Below, one piece after another: positions 1 to 11,305 of a stretch of DNA of 64,000 bases. Origin of the DNA: Tenebrio molitor. Its lineage: Eukaryota; Arthropoda; Insecta; Coleoptera; Tenebrionidae. Numbering within the stretch: position 1 is the stretch's first letter; the number at the start of each line of letters is the position of its first letter. The translations under genes and the position numbers were made by a program. Location of the stretch: contig NC_091049.1 in the NCBI RefSeq assembly GCF_963966145.1, forward strand, positions 24,490,001 to 24,554,000. The letters are read 5' to 3'. A model generated the notes under the pieces. That model had not been told where the DNA came from, made no database searches, and was given only the letters and a program-made list of their open reading frames with translations.

Positions 1-76
1 CACGACCACATTTGTTACCGTTTTGCGCAGGTTCAAATATTTCGCGGAAAAAGTAATGTATTCAAATCATTACAGC
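1..76 (+). repeat. 3' part of LTR-like repeat A, interrupted by the P element
   Basis: This stretch matches, almost base for base, the reverse complement of about 21725-21785 and the segment near 34620-34680. The shared core is TTTTGCGCAGGTTC followed by the GCGGAAAAAGTAATG stretch. The match runs up to ATTACAG, where the P element begins, so the P element landed in a copy of this dispersed repeat. The rest of the repeat lies outside the window. Confidence 0.75.
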
Positions 77-131
77 CACGACCTCCTAGATTAATAAGAG
101 ACTTTTGTCTCTTAACGGCCGCGTGAGTTTT
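77..131 (+). repeat. P element terminal inverted repeat, 3'-gene side
   Basis: It pairs with 3165-3219 with only a few mismatches and one 1-base length difference. The internal 18-base palindrome AAGAGACTTTTGTCTCTT could form a small hairpin. Confidence 0.9.
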
Positions 132-310
132 TAGTACGAGGCCTTATTTCTGTTTTTGTGAGGGCGACACAATACATTGCATATTTGGTTGCCTACTATT
201 CAATTTAAAAATAATCAATTATGTTACAGTGCAATGTAAAACCAAATAAAAAACGCCGTTTTTGCATATTGAAACAATGTATTGTAAAAAAAAACTAATT
301 AATAGGATGA

Positions 311-2942
311 TTATTTTAATTTTAATAATTTTCTCTTTTTGGTATTAATATTGATTTTCTTAATTTTTTGTGCTTCTAAATTACAATAATTTTTTAATAC
401 TGCAGGCACTAATTTGGCTACTATAATGTTACATACCAACTTAAAATGATACTCGCATTGAAAAATTGGGTTATTACAAAGGTAAGATACAAATACATTC
501 TTTAAAATGAAGTCGACCTTGTTGGTTGGAAGATTAGGCAGAATTTTTACCATAATTTGAATGGCATATATTATTAAAGCTACAAATTTTTCGTTGGGGT
601 AATTTAGTCTTCCACGATCTTGATTGTAAATAAGTTCCAACAAGGCATTTGTTTTTTCAAGAGAGGAGCTTCGTAAGAGGGATAAACATAAATCACAATT
701 CACAGATTCTTGAACCTTCATAATTAAATATCCACATAGAAATGCTGTAGCTGCTGATTCTATATCACGTGAACTGACATCACATCTAAATGTAGTTAAA
801 TTTTCTAAATCTTCTACTATTTCGTCATTTAGAATTATGGCAATTTCATGATTATCATTATAGTCGGAATTAACGTCAAGCTTTACATTGCTGGTGTATT
901 CAACTCCATTCATTGCGTTACTATTATTTATAGTTTTTATCAGACCACTTCTTAAAATTTGTCTGAGAGCATATTCAGCTGTTCTGCAATCTGTTAAATC
1001 ATTACAACCACCACGAAGTCTGACGTTTGCAAATAATGATTCCACCGGATCCGAACTAAAACTTCTTGTCAAAACGTAGAAAAAATCAAGATCGCCAATT
1101 AAATATTTAATACATAAACTTGTGCTTCTTGCAGTAAAAATTAATGCTTCAGCTGTTTCTTTGCTTAATCCCTTAATTCCGAGATTTTCTGAACTGGACT
1201 GTATATCATTAATATATTGGATAAATTCTCCATTTAACCATGATAGTCGAGCATCGTTAATGTTGTTATAGGGAGCAGTATTAGCATCTCTCTGATGAAT
1301 ATGTTGGGTTTTATTGCTAACGTCGTGCAGCTGGAAAAATTTATAGATAGTTTCCATATATTTCACAGTTGCAGTGCAATCCTTAAAATGAGCCAACTCT
1401 TCGCCACCATGGTCAGCAAGGTATACTAATGATGCAGTAACCCGTGGTGAAAATATTTGCACTGCTAAATCTACTTTCATCTTTTCAAAATTGGATGGAT
1501 AGAGATGTTTTCTGGTTAAATATCTGACAGGCTTTGTTATTAGACCTTCTTGAATATCTGAGAGTTCTTTTAAATAATTTGCGGAAATTTGTCCATCAGA
1601 CGAAGCCATGTCATGATCTAAAAACAAATTCCGTGCGTTTTTGACTAGGTGGCAATAGTCAAAACTCAAAAAAAACTTAAGTCCGGGATTGTATGGATGC
1701 GGGACTACATTTTCCAGTGTGCCATTTCCAAAATGCTTAAACAGTGCAACGTGGGATTTGTGATTATCCCCTACAATTCTAATAACAAAAAACCCGCACT
1801 CACTAAGCATCTTCAACACTTCCAACGTTAGTTTACATAAATCCTTCCCAGTCAATTGCCTATGAAAAAAGTAGCTTGCGGGTATTATGTATTTTGTTGA
1901 CAATCCATATATTACAAAACAAAGAAGCTGATTAGCGATAACTGGCTTAGCTCCAATTTTATCCTGGGACTGATTTATTGTTTCTAAACCGAATATACGG
2001 TCCTCTGCTTTCGAATAAGATATGCTTTCTCTGACAGCCATATCGTCAACCACCAAAGAACAAACTTTTTCAGAAGCTCTCAAGGTTTTAATTTCACACA
2101 TTAGTCTGTGTTTGATTAAGTTATCATTTCCTGTACCAAAGTATTTACTTAATGTTGATTTGCAGGGTAGTTTGAAAAGCAGATTTCTTGGAAACTCGTA
2201 TCCTTTTGGGGAAGAATATCTCCACGCAATGCACTGGCGAATGGTTAATTCTGACCATCTTGGAACCTTCTTGCTATAATTCTTAATTTGGTCCAAAATA
2301 AATATGGCTCGGGGATTCATATTAGCGGCATCAGTTTTAATTGTTTGCATACATTTCCAGTCTGAATTATTTTTGTCTTTTTCCGCTCTTACTCTTACTT
2401 GTTCTTTGAGTCTGTTGTAGCGAATCTGCAACCGCTTCAATTTCTGTGCCAAACACAATTTTGTATAAAACAAGTCTTTTATAGTGTTAGACTTGATTGT
2501 CGTTTGAGTACCGATTTCACAAGAACATCCAAAGTTTTCCAAAATATTAGTTGCTATGTTCATATCATCATTTGAAGACTAAAATTGTATTAACATAAAA
2601 TTTGGTTTTCTTATGATGATAAATATACCTTAAATATAGAAGGTACCGCTCCTGTAACTAACATTCGCCGCTTCGTGGTCGAACGAAAATCATTAGGCTT
2701 AAAGTGCTCACTACATACGAGTGAATATTCCTTTAAATTGGGAATATCTAAACATATATCAGTGCAACAATGTTAATACCTATACTTGTATATGAAGATA
2801 ATTACACCTTACCAGTATAATTAATCAATGTTTGTTTCCATTTTAAATTCAAACTCAAATTTGCGGGAAAGCCATGATACGAAATGTTGTTCAAATTATG
2901 TGAATTGCAATTATTTACACAACATTTCCTTATTTCAGACAT
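311..2942 (-). CDS. P element transposase (THAP domain + RNase H-like), three exons, about 838 aa
   Basis: Exons on the minus strand: 2942-2813, 2747-2629 and 2578-311. Each intron has GT/AG ends (donors GTAAGG and GTATAT, acceptors TTTAG) and the frame stays open across both joins. Exons 1-2 encode a complete THAP zinc finger (residues 1-83): CCVNNC, then GFP, a Trp, VCSEHF and the closing AVPSIF. A Leu-rich coiled-coil-like stretch follows at about 118-150. The catalytic core has the expected acidic residues: DD in VVDDMAV (about 261-262), D in VGDNHKS (about 354), FDYCHLVKN (about 390), and DPVESLF (D593, E596), matching the D-x2-E spacing of the Drosophila enzyme. The region between holds the GTP-binding insertion in known P transposases. 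It cuts and pastes the element by binding its ends. The 750-codon last exon has no stop or frameshift. The splice model is by eye only. Confidence 0.9.
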
Positions 2943-3164
2943 ATTTTAGCAGTTTACGAGAAAAATATTTGTCAATGAAACACGCAGAATGAAACAGTGA
3001 CAATTAAAGTGTTGGTGACATTATTTTGTCATTCGTGTCATCAATGCTTTTTAACACCCGTCTCCTGTGATGTTTAAATTACTACCGCGAATTTTCAAAA
3101 ATTTACAAAACGGATCAATAGAGGGAGTTAGTATAGAAAAAGCTAGAAAAAACAGACATTTCAT

Positions 3165-3219
3165 GAACTCACGCAGCCGTATAAGAGACAAAAGTCTCTT
3201 TCTAATCTAGGAAGCCGTG
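3165..3219 (-). repeat. P element terminal inverted repeat, promoter side
   Basis: Reverse complement of the left end, followed directly by the target duplication ATTACAGC (3220-3227). Transposase transcription should start between here and the ATG at 2942. Confidence 0.9.
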
Positions 3220-3521
3220 ATTACAGCATATATTTTCCATAAACACGGAAGCCTGCGAAGAGTTCTATAAATTCCAGTAAGAACTTTCTGTTAATCTGGC
3301 GAAAATCTGTCATTTTCAGACAATAATTTGTCGCGAAATATGTATAAATCGCCAAAATCTGGTTTTATTATTTGGTACTACACCACTGCAAAAACCGACG
3401 TTTTTTAAAACCGTTCAACGCACACACTTCAGATTTGCTCGAATTGACAAGTCTGTCGAACAAGTTCTACATCGTTTTTGTTCGAACAGACTTGTTCGTC
3501 GAACAAAAACGCAGTCTGTGG
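3220..3521. other. Flank between P element and hAT MITE
   Basis: No open frame of note. It contains repeated short motifs such as CGTTTTTGTTCGAACAGAC. Similarity to repeat A right of the P element fades after a few bases. Confidence 0.5.
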
Positions 3522-4099
3522 TAGAGATGAGCGATATTTCACTACCGGTGATTTTATCACCGTGACACCGTGACTCGGAAATCACGAGTAACCACCGTGA
3601 TCAAATATTCGAAGTAACCGTGATTAGTGATTTCACTACATATTTTCTTAAATTCTTAAATCGCTGGTTATTATGCAGTTACTTGCTTGTCGTTACCCGA
3701 CACACAACAAAATAGAAATTGTAACTTTAACATTTTCCTATTTTTCCTTACAAAATTCTGTAATCTGAAATGTTATTACCATCTGGCACTATTACAAAAC
3801 AAAAGCTATCTTACTGAAAGGTAACAATTTCTGCCAAGCTAAATCTGGAGTGATAACGTACCTGTTCTGTTCATGATAAGCCGGAGTGTAATAATACATT
3901 AATAATTCTCTTTTAAATTATAGTTTATAAACAGCTTAAAATAACTGCAACTAAAGTAACTGCATCAAATATGTGTATTGAGTGATTTAGCGATAACGAT
4001 TTCCTGTAAAAATTAGTCGTGATCAGTGATCACGGTAATTGAGAAATCACGGTCACCAGGAACGACGTTCTTGAAAAATCACCGAATCGCTCATCTCTA
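3522..4099. mobile_element. hAT-type MITE (578 bp) with 8-bp TSD
   Basis: The ends are inverted repeats TAGAGATGAGCGAT and ATCGCTCATCTCTA, flanked by an exact 8-bp duplication GTCTGTGG (3514-3521 and 4100-4107). The TAGAGATG-GCGAT end and 8-bp duplication fit the hAT superfamily. The inside is non-coding and rich in short inverted copies of a TCACGGTGA-like motif, typical of hAT subterminal regions. Confidence 0.85.
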
Positions 4100-4107
4100 G
4101 TCTGTGG

Positions 4108-4770
4108 CGCCCTTTACGGCCGTAACAAAGCTCGGATTTTCAATGGAGCAATCATGGATTTATTAGTCCTGGATACGGCAATACCCTATAAACGTTTGTC
4201 GACTTTGAAAAAACATATCACAGACTTCGGTACCTTCCCCCATTTCATTCTAACCTGTATTAAAATATGTTTCTCTCTGTTATTACAATACGTATTTATT
4301 ATTTATTATTTATTATTTTACTACATTATTTGTGAACGTGACACAGCCTCATTTTGAATTACAAGATAGTGACATAAAGATTGACACTGCTTTGACTGAT
4401 TTTTAGATTATTGAGATTACTTTGATTTTAAAGTTTTGACTTTTTAAAATATTTGCGCCCTCTTGTGGTGTGGTGAGGGTGCGTTAAGCGATTTTCCAAA
4501 AATTTATTAGGGACTTTTCATTCTATAGTATTTTATTTTCTCTATGGTAGATTAATGTAGTACCGCTGCTAAGACTGCTAAATTTGTTGTTGAGAGAATA
4601 AAGCAAAATTTATATAGAAAACAATCAACAAATTGAAAGAAAAATAATACTTCAAGACCAAGAGATTACACCATTATTTGATACACCTCATCTTATTAAA
4701 GAAATTAGAAATTATAGGATAACAAAAGATTTGGTTTGGGAAGTAAACGAAGAAATTTTAAGTGTGAAAT
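4108..4770. other. Unassigned AT-rich sequence
   Basis: Only short open frames (for example 4154-4357) without recognisable domains. I see no gene here. Confidence 0.5.
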
Positions 4771-4778
4771 TGAACCAT

Positions 4779-5469
4779 GGAAGCCGGTCAGTTCGACCAC
4801 GGATACCTGGATAATCCTCCCATGCTCCCCTGGCAAGTTTAATCCCACCCTTTAGTTCGACCACGAAAGGGATGGGTTCTAATTACGGTAATTAGGACCA
4901 GTTAAATAAATCGTCCGTCCATATAAATACCCCTGTAAGATTTTGTATGTTTTAACACAACCATGAAGCTGACATTACATTAAACAGACAAATCGTCAGC
5001 AATCACCTCAAAAGAAAGGCCGTGGATGATTTATATGACAGACCAACAAAGCTTCTTCATAAAGAATTAAGGGTAAGTGTTTATAAATATTAATTTTCTA
5101 CTCATATTTTGATGTGTACTTATTGGATAATAACTACGTTGTAACCAAATGCCGAAAAGTACTTCTTTAGGGCACTCCTCACACTCACAAGTTCATCGTG
5201 TTCTAAAACCATGCGTGTGACAAAATGTCTCCTATAGAACTCATATCATGATATTCTATTTTATTATTGACACTTTAATAACCACTAAGGTTTAATTATT
5301 ATGGTATTATACTTTCTATAACTAATGTGTAATTTTTTGCAGGACAACAATCTATAATTTTCTAAGAATCACTGGTTTAATCTTCTAATCCCTCGGCAGC
5401 GAGGTCATGGTCGAACTGAAGGGTCGGATTAACGCTATCTCATTAGCGTGGTCGAACTGACGGACGCCG
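4779..5469. mobile_element. MITE with doubled terminal motif CAGTTCGACCACG, 8-bp TSD
   Basis: The 691-bp element is flanked by TGAACCAT (4771-4778 and 5470-5477). Both ends carry two copies of the motif CAGTTCGACCA, the second preceded by TTAATCC-ACCCTT. The arms are inverted relative to each other, but the outermost 8 bases match poorly. No coding capacity. A second copy starts at about 63916 and runs off the window end. The 8-bp duplication would suit hAT or P types; the class is unknown. Confidence 0.7.
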
Positions 5470-5657
5470 TGAACCATATAGTGAAGGTTTATCTTTATGA
5501 TTCAGCGTGGGGCGAATTAAGAGCCCTCCACAAAATTATGGACATGCAGATAAGATCCAAAAGATGTCCTATGCAACTCAAGTTTTGAGTCCTCATAATC
5601 ACGCTATTAGTTAACTGTGGTAATTTCTAATAACATTGTTGTTAATAATCTAATATA

Positions 5658-6417
5658 CAGTATGAGTCAATTGTGGGGTATTTCTGAAATGGTCTTTGAT
5701 GCAACCAAAAATACTAATTCCAGCATTCACTAGATCTGTAATTAAAAAAAAATTAAAACATTAATCCATGATTGCATTGCTTTGAGAATTGTCAACTTTG
5801 TCTTGACAGTTTTGCTAAAACTTGGTTATGAACTCTTATGACTCAAACAGTGAGCAAGTTGACATGGTTTCTCATGTACGGGGTACCTATCTATGTCGTA
5901 AAAATGCCATGGTCGTTGCAGATCTGTATCTACAGAAGTATCCATCCAAGTATTGCAGACACATTTTTATTTATTTAAATTTTTTACAAAATGAGTTAGC
6001 CCTTATTGTTGGAACAGTTGGATGTGAATAAATGAACAAGAGAACAACGTAATGAGGCTCTAGCAGCGCCTTTAGATTTTTTTCTTGTGGGAAAGAGTCT
6101 ACCAAACACCTGTACTTACGATTGATGAACTCAAAGAATTCGTGATGTGTGCATAGCCATAACGCCAGACATTACACAACGTTCAAAGGTCCTTTTTAAA
6201 CAGGGTTGACGCGTGTTTACTCCAAAATGGAATGCATGTTGAACAATTTTTACGTTAGTTTTCTCTTTACGTTGTCATTTTGACGTTTGTAGCCAAAAAC
6301 GCAATTTTGATTCAATTTATTATTTATATTAAACACAGTATCAAGCGGTAAGTGAAATTAGTATTTTGGGTTGCATCTAAGAAAATTTCAGAAATACCCC
6401 ACAATTGATTCATACTG
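5658..6417 (+). mobile_element. Internally deleted mariner-like element
   Basis: About 62-bp inverted repeats begin CAGTATGARTCAATTG at 5658 and end at 6417; TA lies on both sides (5656-5657, 6418-6419), as in Tc1/mariner elements. It encloses fragments of a transposase (see 5822-6235). Confidence 0.8.
5822..6235 (+). pseudogene. Mariner-like transposase relic
   Basis: The first part (5822-6030) resembles the helix-turn-helix N-terminus of insect mariner-type proteins (pattern with LYLQKYPSK). After about 6050 another frame reads APLDFFLWERVYQTPV-TIDELKE, which resembles the C-terminal part of mariner transposases around the last catalytic residue. The middle of the protein is missing, so this is a deletion derivative. 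Family assignment is by motif resemblance. Confidence 0.55.
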
Positions 6418-6620
6418 TATATTTTAACTAACAAGTAGAACAAACCTAAATGATGAAGATTTGGGAACTGCAAAAACAATAACTTTTTTGACAAACTTTG
6501 TTGCATTTCTGTTACGTCCAACTGTACCCACGAAGGTCTGGACAGGTGCTTACACCCCCACCCTCATTTTTCTAGAAGTAGGTAGTATTTAAGGTAAAAT
6601 TTTGTAAATATATATTCGCT

Positions 6621-7145
6621 AAAATTATACACATGAATTTAGCTGTTAAATTCAATTTATTAAAGAATACACAACCACATTATAGTTATACACCAGAAAG
6701 TTGTTTGGAAAATGACAGTTACAAGTTATATTTTGATAGAACAATTTTAACTGACATTCATATTAAGCATAACAGACCAGACATTATAATTTTAAATAAA
6801 CAACAAAAGCAAGCATATCTTTTAGATATAGCTGTTCCAAATTCACATAATATAACACAGACATATAACACAAAAATTAATAAATATTTAGAGCTCTCCG
6901 TTGCTATGAGAAATTTTTGGTGTTTAGAAAAAATTTCGATTTTACCACTTGTAATTTCAGCAACGGGAATAGTACCGCAATCTCTTTTTAAAAATTTAAA
7001 AATTCTGGATTTAGATAACACATTGGTAGTTGAAATTCAAAAAGGTATATTATTATACTCATGTCACATCGTGAGGAAGTTCCTTAACATTGACACAGAA
7101 CATAATACACAACAAAGTCAAAATGCGGAGGCGAGACGCCGGTAA
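6621..7145 (+). pseudogene. C-terminal part of an RLE-type LINE polyprotein (R4/Dong-like)
   Basis: A 170-codon open frame, with homology extending a few codons before its first ATG. It has NRPDIIILN and, about 20 residues on, YLLDIAVP, the PD...D-x-A/E pattern of a restriction-like endonuclease. LELSVAMRNFW and ISATGIVPQSLFKNL follow. This is the end of the single ORF of R2/R4/NeSL-type non-LTR retrotransposons; reverse transcriptase is absent, so the copy is 5'-truncated. Two more copies of the same 3' end lie at 12604-13135 (+) and 43150-43440 (-). Clade assignment is from memory of the family. Confidence 0.65.
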
Positions 7146-7245
7146 TTATGTTGATAAGCACTGCACTATTACTTGATAGTAATATCCGTAATAGTGTATG
7201 TACTCCGGCAAAATTGCCGTGCCGCCGGGTGGAGGTGGGATAGTG
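7146..7245 (+). repeat. 3' UTR of the Dong-like LINE, copy 1
   Basis: Nearly identical to 13038-13135 and to the reverse complement of 43150-43260. It contains a short hairpin around GGCAAAATTGCC and ends near GCCGGGTGGAGGTGGGATAG. Confidence 0.7.
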
Positions 7246-8574
7246 GTAGAGAATAACTAGAAACCAGAGACGAATAAAGTACTCAACAAAAGTGACAGTT
7301 ATTTTTTCTCGAATAAAGACGTCCATCACAAAGCGTCCAATTCGATTGCAACAACCCAGCAAAAACACAGCAGACAAAAGGGTTACAGTCCTAACACTCT
7401 TTGATAATAATCTGGAGGGAGGGATATTTCGTCCACGTTGCAAGAAACCTCTTGCTTGTGGAGTTTACAAAAATCCAGGGCACACAAAATTTTGGCAGGA
7501 AGCAGCCCTACACTTACGCAATATGAAACTGCCTTGGAAAAAAATTTGGAATAAGAAAACAGCACTTCCTTCCATAAAAAAAAATTGAATGAAAACATTG
7601 GAAGGATTTTTGGATTTATACTAAAATTTAGCAGAAAGTGGCAAGTGTGAGTTTTTTAATTTCAACAGTAATTCAATTCAAACATAAGTACTATTACGAC
7701 CCAAAAGACCAAGAAGGTCGGGCCGGATACAAAACATAAATCAGGTGTCCAGATTGTGGCGCGGAAGGGAGAGAGATACAAACTTTTGAGGCACAACACA
7801 ACATTTATTTCTGCCCGGTAATATACAGCGGCGGTTTGCCCGATTCCTGCACCTTGCAGGGTGCGATGTCGCGCAGGACTGGTCACTCCTCGTTTCCGGT
7901 ACTTGATGATCGATTTCGTGGTTCAATGGGACCTTGAGAGTGTGGCTCGAGGAAGACCGTCCTGGTTTCCGAGAGAAATTTGTGTCGCCGGTGGAGCTCC
8001 TCCGGAGCCGGGGCTCGCTTCCTCCCTGGCCGGGCTCTACCGGGTTGGTGCCTCCACGAGGTGGTGTGGCTGGGTGAAGGTAAAGCGATGAACAGGAAAG
8101 TCTTGAATTGGATCCTGAAGAGTTGAATTGAGTTGAGTTGAGTTGAATTGAATTCTGGAGAGTTGAAAAATCGAAGAGTCCTGTTGAGTCCTGCTGGTCG
8201 CCTTGCTAAACAGTAAAAATTATCTAGCTGCGGGAGCCGCCATTTTGGTTTTGAGGTCGTACTTACTTGCGACGCTAGTACCGCGATTTATCCGTCTTTT
8301 GACGATTCCGGTTCCGATCCCTAACTGGATCGCGAGCCTATCCCTTCGCCGGTTAAATTTTATCGGTCCTTTGACCTTCGCCTCCGGGACGTTATTTCCT
8401 TCAACGCTCGGACACTAAATTTTTAACACGGCGAAACGGTACTGTGTGCTGTTCGGTGGAGCTTTGCACGGAAAAGAGAACGAGTTCTTCCGTTGCAGGT
8501 TTTGCGTCGGCGCTCTTCACTAATTAGTGGGGACGAATTTGCGGGTGGTTTTACCGACCGATAAAATCGTCACA
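7246..8574. other. Unassigned region, partly GC-rich
   Basis: Short open frames at 7292-7588 and 7861-8091 have no recognisable domain. About 7700-8430 is richer in GC than the surroundings and has short GTTGAATTGA repeats near 8123-8160. It may be further retroelement debris; I cannot support a gene. Confidence 0.4.
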
Positions 8575-8578
8575 GTAC

Positions 8579-11024
8579 TGTAACGGTCCGAATAGGTTCG
8601 ATAAATTAAGAATTTTAGTTTTAAAATAATTTCAACGAAATATTTTAAATACCGTTCATTTGCGACGGAAATGCTGGCCAGTTGTAAATTTTATTGAAGC
8701 CGTGTCGGCACCACATTCCTCAAGTGAAATCTGCCAACCTTTCTTTGAAAATTCAGGTACACGTCCTGTCCGAACACAACACAAAGATAACAGTTTTTAT
8801 GGGAAAAGAAACATTGCAAAATTTACTCGTTCGACAATTTGGGGAGTCCAGTTAAAATCAGGGGATAATTGAATTAATGAATTTGATGTTAGCCGGTTTC
8901 AAATTGAGAGAACCACAAAATTAATGTTCATTGGGTTAATAATTTACTTTTTTAGCATTCTCAAATTTGTGGCATATTTGTAATTAAAGGGCGAGAATTG
9001 CAAATTAGAAACAGAGCGCTTTATCGTAGAAAATAACTAGAATCGTTTGCACTTTTAGTTAGAGAAGTAACAAAGTAAAATAGGAAAGGAGTCGGTAGAA
9101 AAAACAGAGACAACAGGTTAACGGTAAAGCCAGGTAGTCGTAGAAATCAGATGTGTGAGTGAGAGAGAGAGAGAATGAAAATTACGAAGTAATTATTAAT
9201 TAGAACTGTTTTGGGGAATCAAACCAATGTAGAGCAAATTTTAGAAGTAGCAGGTCAATGCATGATATAACACTTGCGTAACAGCGTTTCAAGCCCAATT
9301 TAGGTTTCATTTTAATTATGTTTGTTTCATTTTAATTATGTTTGTTTTATTTTAATTATGTTTGTTTCATTTTAATTATGTTTGTTTCATTTTAAATTAT
9401 GTTTGTTTTATTTTAATTGTGTTTGTTTATTTTAAATTATGTTTGTTTCATTTTAATTATGTTTGTTTCATTTTAATTATGTTTGTTTCATTTTAAATTA
9501 TGTTTATTTCATTTAATTCTGTCGAATTCTTGTTGCTGATTTTTATTATTGTATAGAGCCAGTAATTCAGTGTTCGTGTTAATTCGGTTTGTCCCAATTT
9601 TAGATTGTGTTTGTTTCTTGATGCTGATTTTTATTATTGTATAGAGTCAGTAATTTAGTGTTCTTTTTCAGGCTTCTAATTCAAGAACAAATTTGTACAT
9701 TTGGTCTGGTCCTAACAAAAGTCTAAATTTAAACATTTAAAATAATGGTGGAAAAACGGAAACTGTAATTTCAAAAGTTCTAGAGATTTCGAAAAGGCGT
9801 CGCAATCGGCGTAAAGTAGAACCGAGCTGATTGGTCACTTTGGTCAAGTAGGGGTTGCGAAAGTGGGGTGCGCCAGAAATGATAAAATCAATTGCGGAAC
9901 GGGAAAGAGGGCTTTTGGTAATTCACTCGGGGTTTGATCTCCAAAGTAGCCGGAGGTACGTTCAGTACTTCCAGCAGCCATTTTGTGACCACGTTCTTTA
10001 CATTCACCAGGTAAATTATTTCTCTAATTCTGGTACATTATTTGTAGTCGTGATTTAATTAGTCTACCAGCATTTAGTTCTTTATCGTTCTAAAGTAAAG
10101 ATTATATTATTTTCTTTGAGCTTTGATGACCACGTGACTCTTTAGAATCTTATATTGATTTCTTTATCGCGAAGTATGTGATCTACTTGCATTTACCGAT
10201 TGGGGAAACGTGCTCTTGTCAAGGGTAACCAGTATGCAATTATTATAAAACATTTCCATTCATTATTTATGTCTTGTATTCTCGAGATCGGGAAGCTACC
10301 GCCAGTGTCCGTCGCACTCAATAAGCTGTGGTCCGGCGTAAGAGCACAAAATTAGCCGCGTCACCCCAAGGGGGCCAGCGACCAAACTAGGCCAGCTGAC
10401 ACGTGAAGAGAGGTACCCTTTGGCCCTGTTAGAACCTTTTTTCCCTTTTATTTTCGACCACCGGAGTAGACCGGGGTGATCTATGAGATTCCAGGGCATC
10501 GCGTCGGGTTCAATTTAATTGGGGTAATTGAAATCTAAATCGGATCACATAGTTCGCATCTCAAACTTCCATAATGCTGTTCGCGCCAGAAACTTCTGTA
10601 TTTGCCCAGCGTAGTCATTTATTCATGAGTCAGGTCTTAATTCGAGGGCCGCGAGTCAAATCTCATTAGGTCAAATTTCCACCAACTTCTGTTATCAAAT
10701 TCATGTATTTATTTCTATAATTTGTTGGGACCAAACGCCATCACACTCGATTGTTTGTTAAATAAAATTTAAGTGAAGTGTGCTCAATCGTTTTAATTCT
10801 ATTTTTTGAAAAACCTCCGAAGGTACGGCCTCTCGTTAGAACCTAATTAAACAAAAAAAAATAAATAAAACACAACGTAGGATCCATAACTATTTCTTTT
10901 CTCATTATTTTTGTTTCGTATTTTTCCGCAAAATTTCATCCGAGGGAATGCGGCAACCAACAATACACCAAATGAGGGAGAAAAAAAATCATCGAGGAAA
11001 AGTCAAGGAAGTCGAAAGGTTACA
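8579..11024. mobile_element. Large solo LTR B (2446 bp), TSD GTAC
   Basis: It starts TGTAACGGTCCGAATAGG and ends GTCGAAAGGTTACA, giving the TGTAAC...GTTACA ends of an LTR, with GTAC on both sides (8575-8578, 11025-11028). An inverted second copy lies at 53080-62503 with its own duplication ATAC. No gag-pol sequence is seen. The tandem array at 9300-9515 lies inside. About 880 bp (roughly 9662-10545) is absent from copy 2, so it is either an insertion here or a deletion there. Confidence 0.8.
9300..9515 (+). repeat. Minisatellite, about 20-bp unit
   Basis: About 11 tandem units of TTTAATTATGTTTGTTTCAT with small variations. The same array, shorter and interrupted by a solo LTR, is present inverted at about 60910-61365 in the second LTR B copy. 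Confidence 0.95.
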
Positions 11025-11305
11025 GTACCTAACCTTAATTTTTCGTTCACTTAAAAATAAAATTGAAGATGAAATTATTGGTAAAATAATTCATTTAACC
11101 ACATTTACATTAAGGGGTAAAATTTAATTTTAAATGTTAAGATACGAGAACGATAGCATTTAGGAATAATATTTATAAAAATTAAGCAGAACTGTATCAA
11201 AGACGGTTGAAAATAAAATATCGAAAGTACCTATTGTTGGCGTTTTAATTTGTTGTGAAAATTTCCAATGATATAAAATCAAAGGAAAGGTAAACGCATC
11301 CAGTA

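Larger units (their letters stand above)
77..3219 (-). mobile_element. Complete P element (3143 bp) with 8-bp target duplication
   Basis: The element is bounded by about 53-bp terminal inverted repeats starting CACGRCYTCCTAGATTA (77 onward, and 3219 backward) and by an exact 8-bp direct repeat ATTACAGC (69-76 and 3220-3227). An 8-bp duplication is the P-element hallmark. Each terminal repeat holds the palindrome AAGAGACTTTTGTCTCTT (about 95-112 and 3185-3202). The minus-strand gene inside encodes a THAP-type transposase with consistent splice sites. Nothing seen marks it as dead, so it may be recent or even active. Identification as a P superfamily element is firm; activity is inference. Confidence 0.93.

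Noticed and set aside
888..2279. Plus-strand open frames at 888-1079, 1649-1831, 2022-2279
   Set aside because: They lie inside the third exon of the P transposase on the other strand; no domain content.
6758..7021. Minus-strand frame opposite the Dong-like LINE, and its twin at 12650-12913
   Set aside because: Shadow of the conserved plus-strand coding sequence; duplicated only because the LINE is.
9300..9515. CRISPR-like array
   Set aside because: Units follow each other without spacers and lie inside an LTR; it is a minisatellite.
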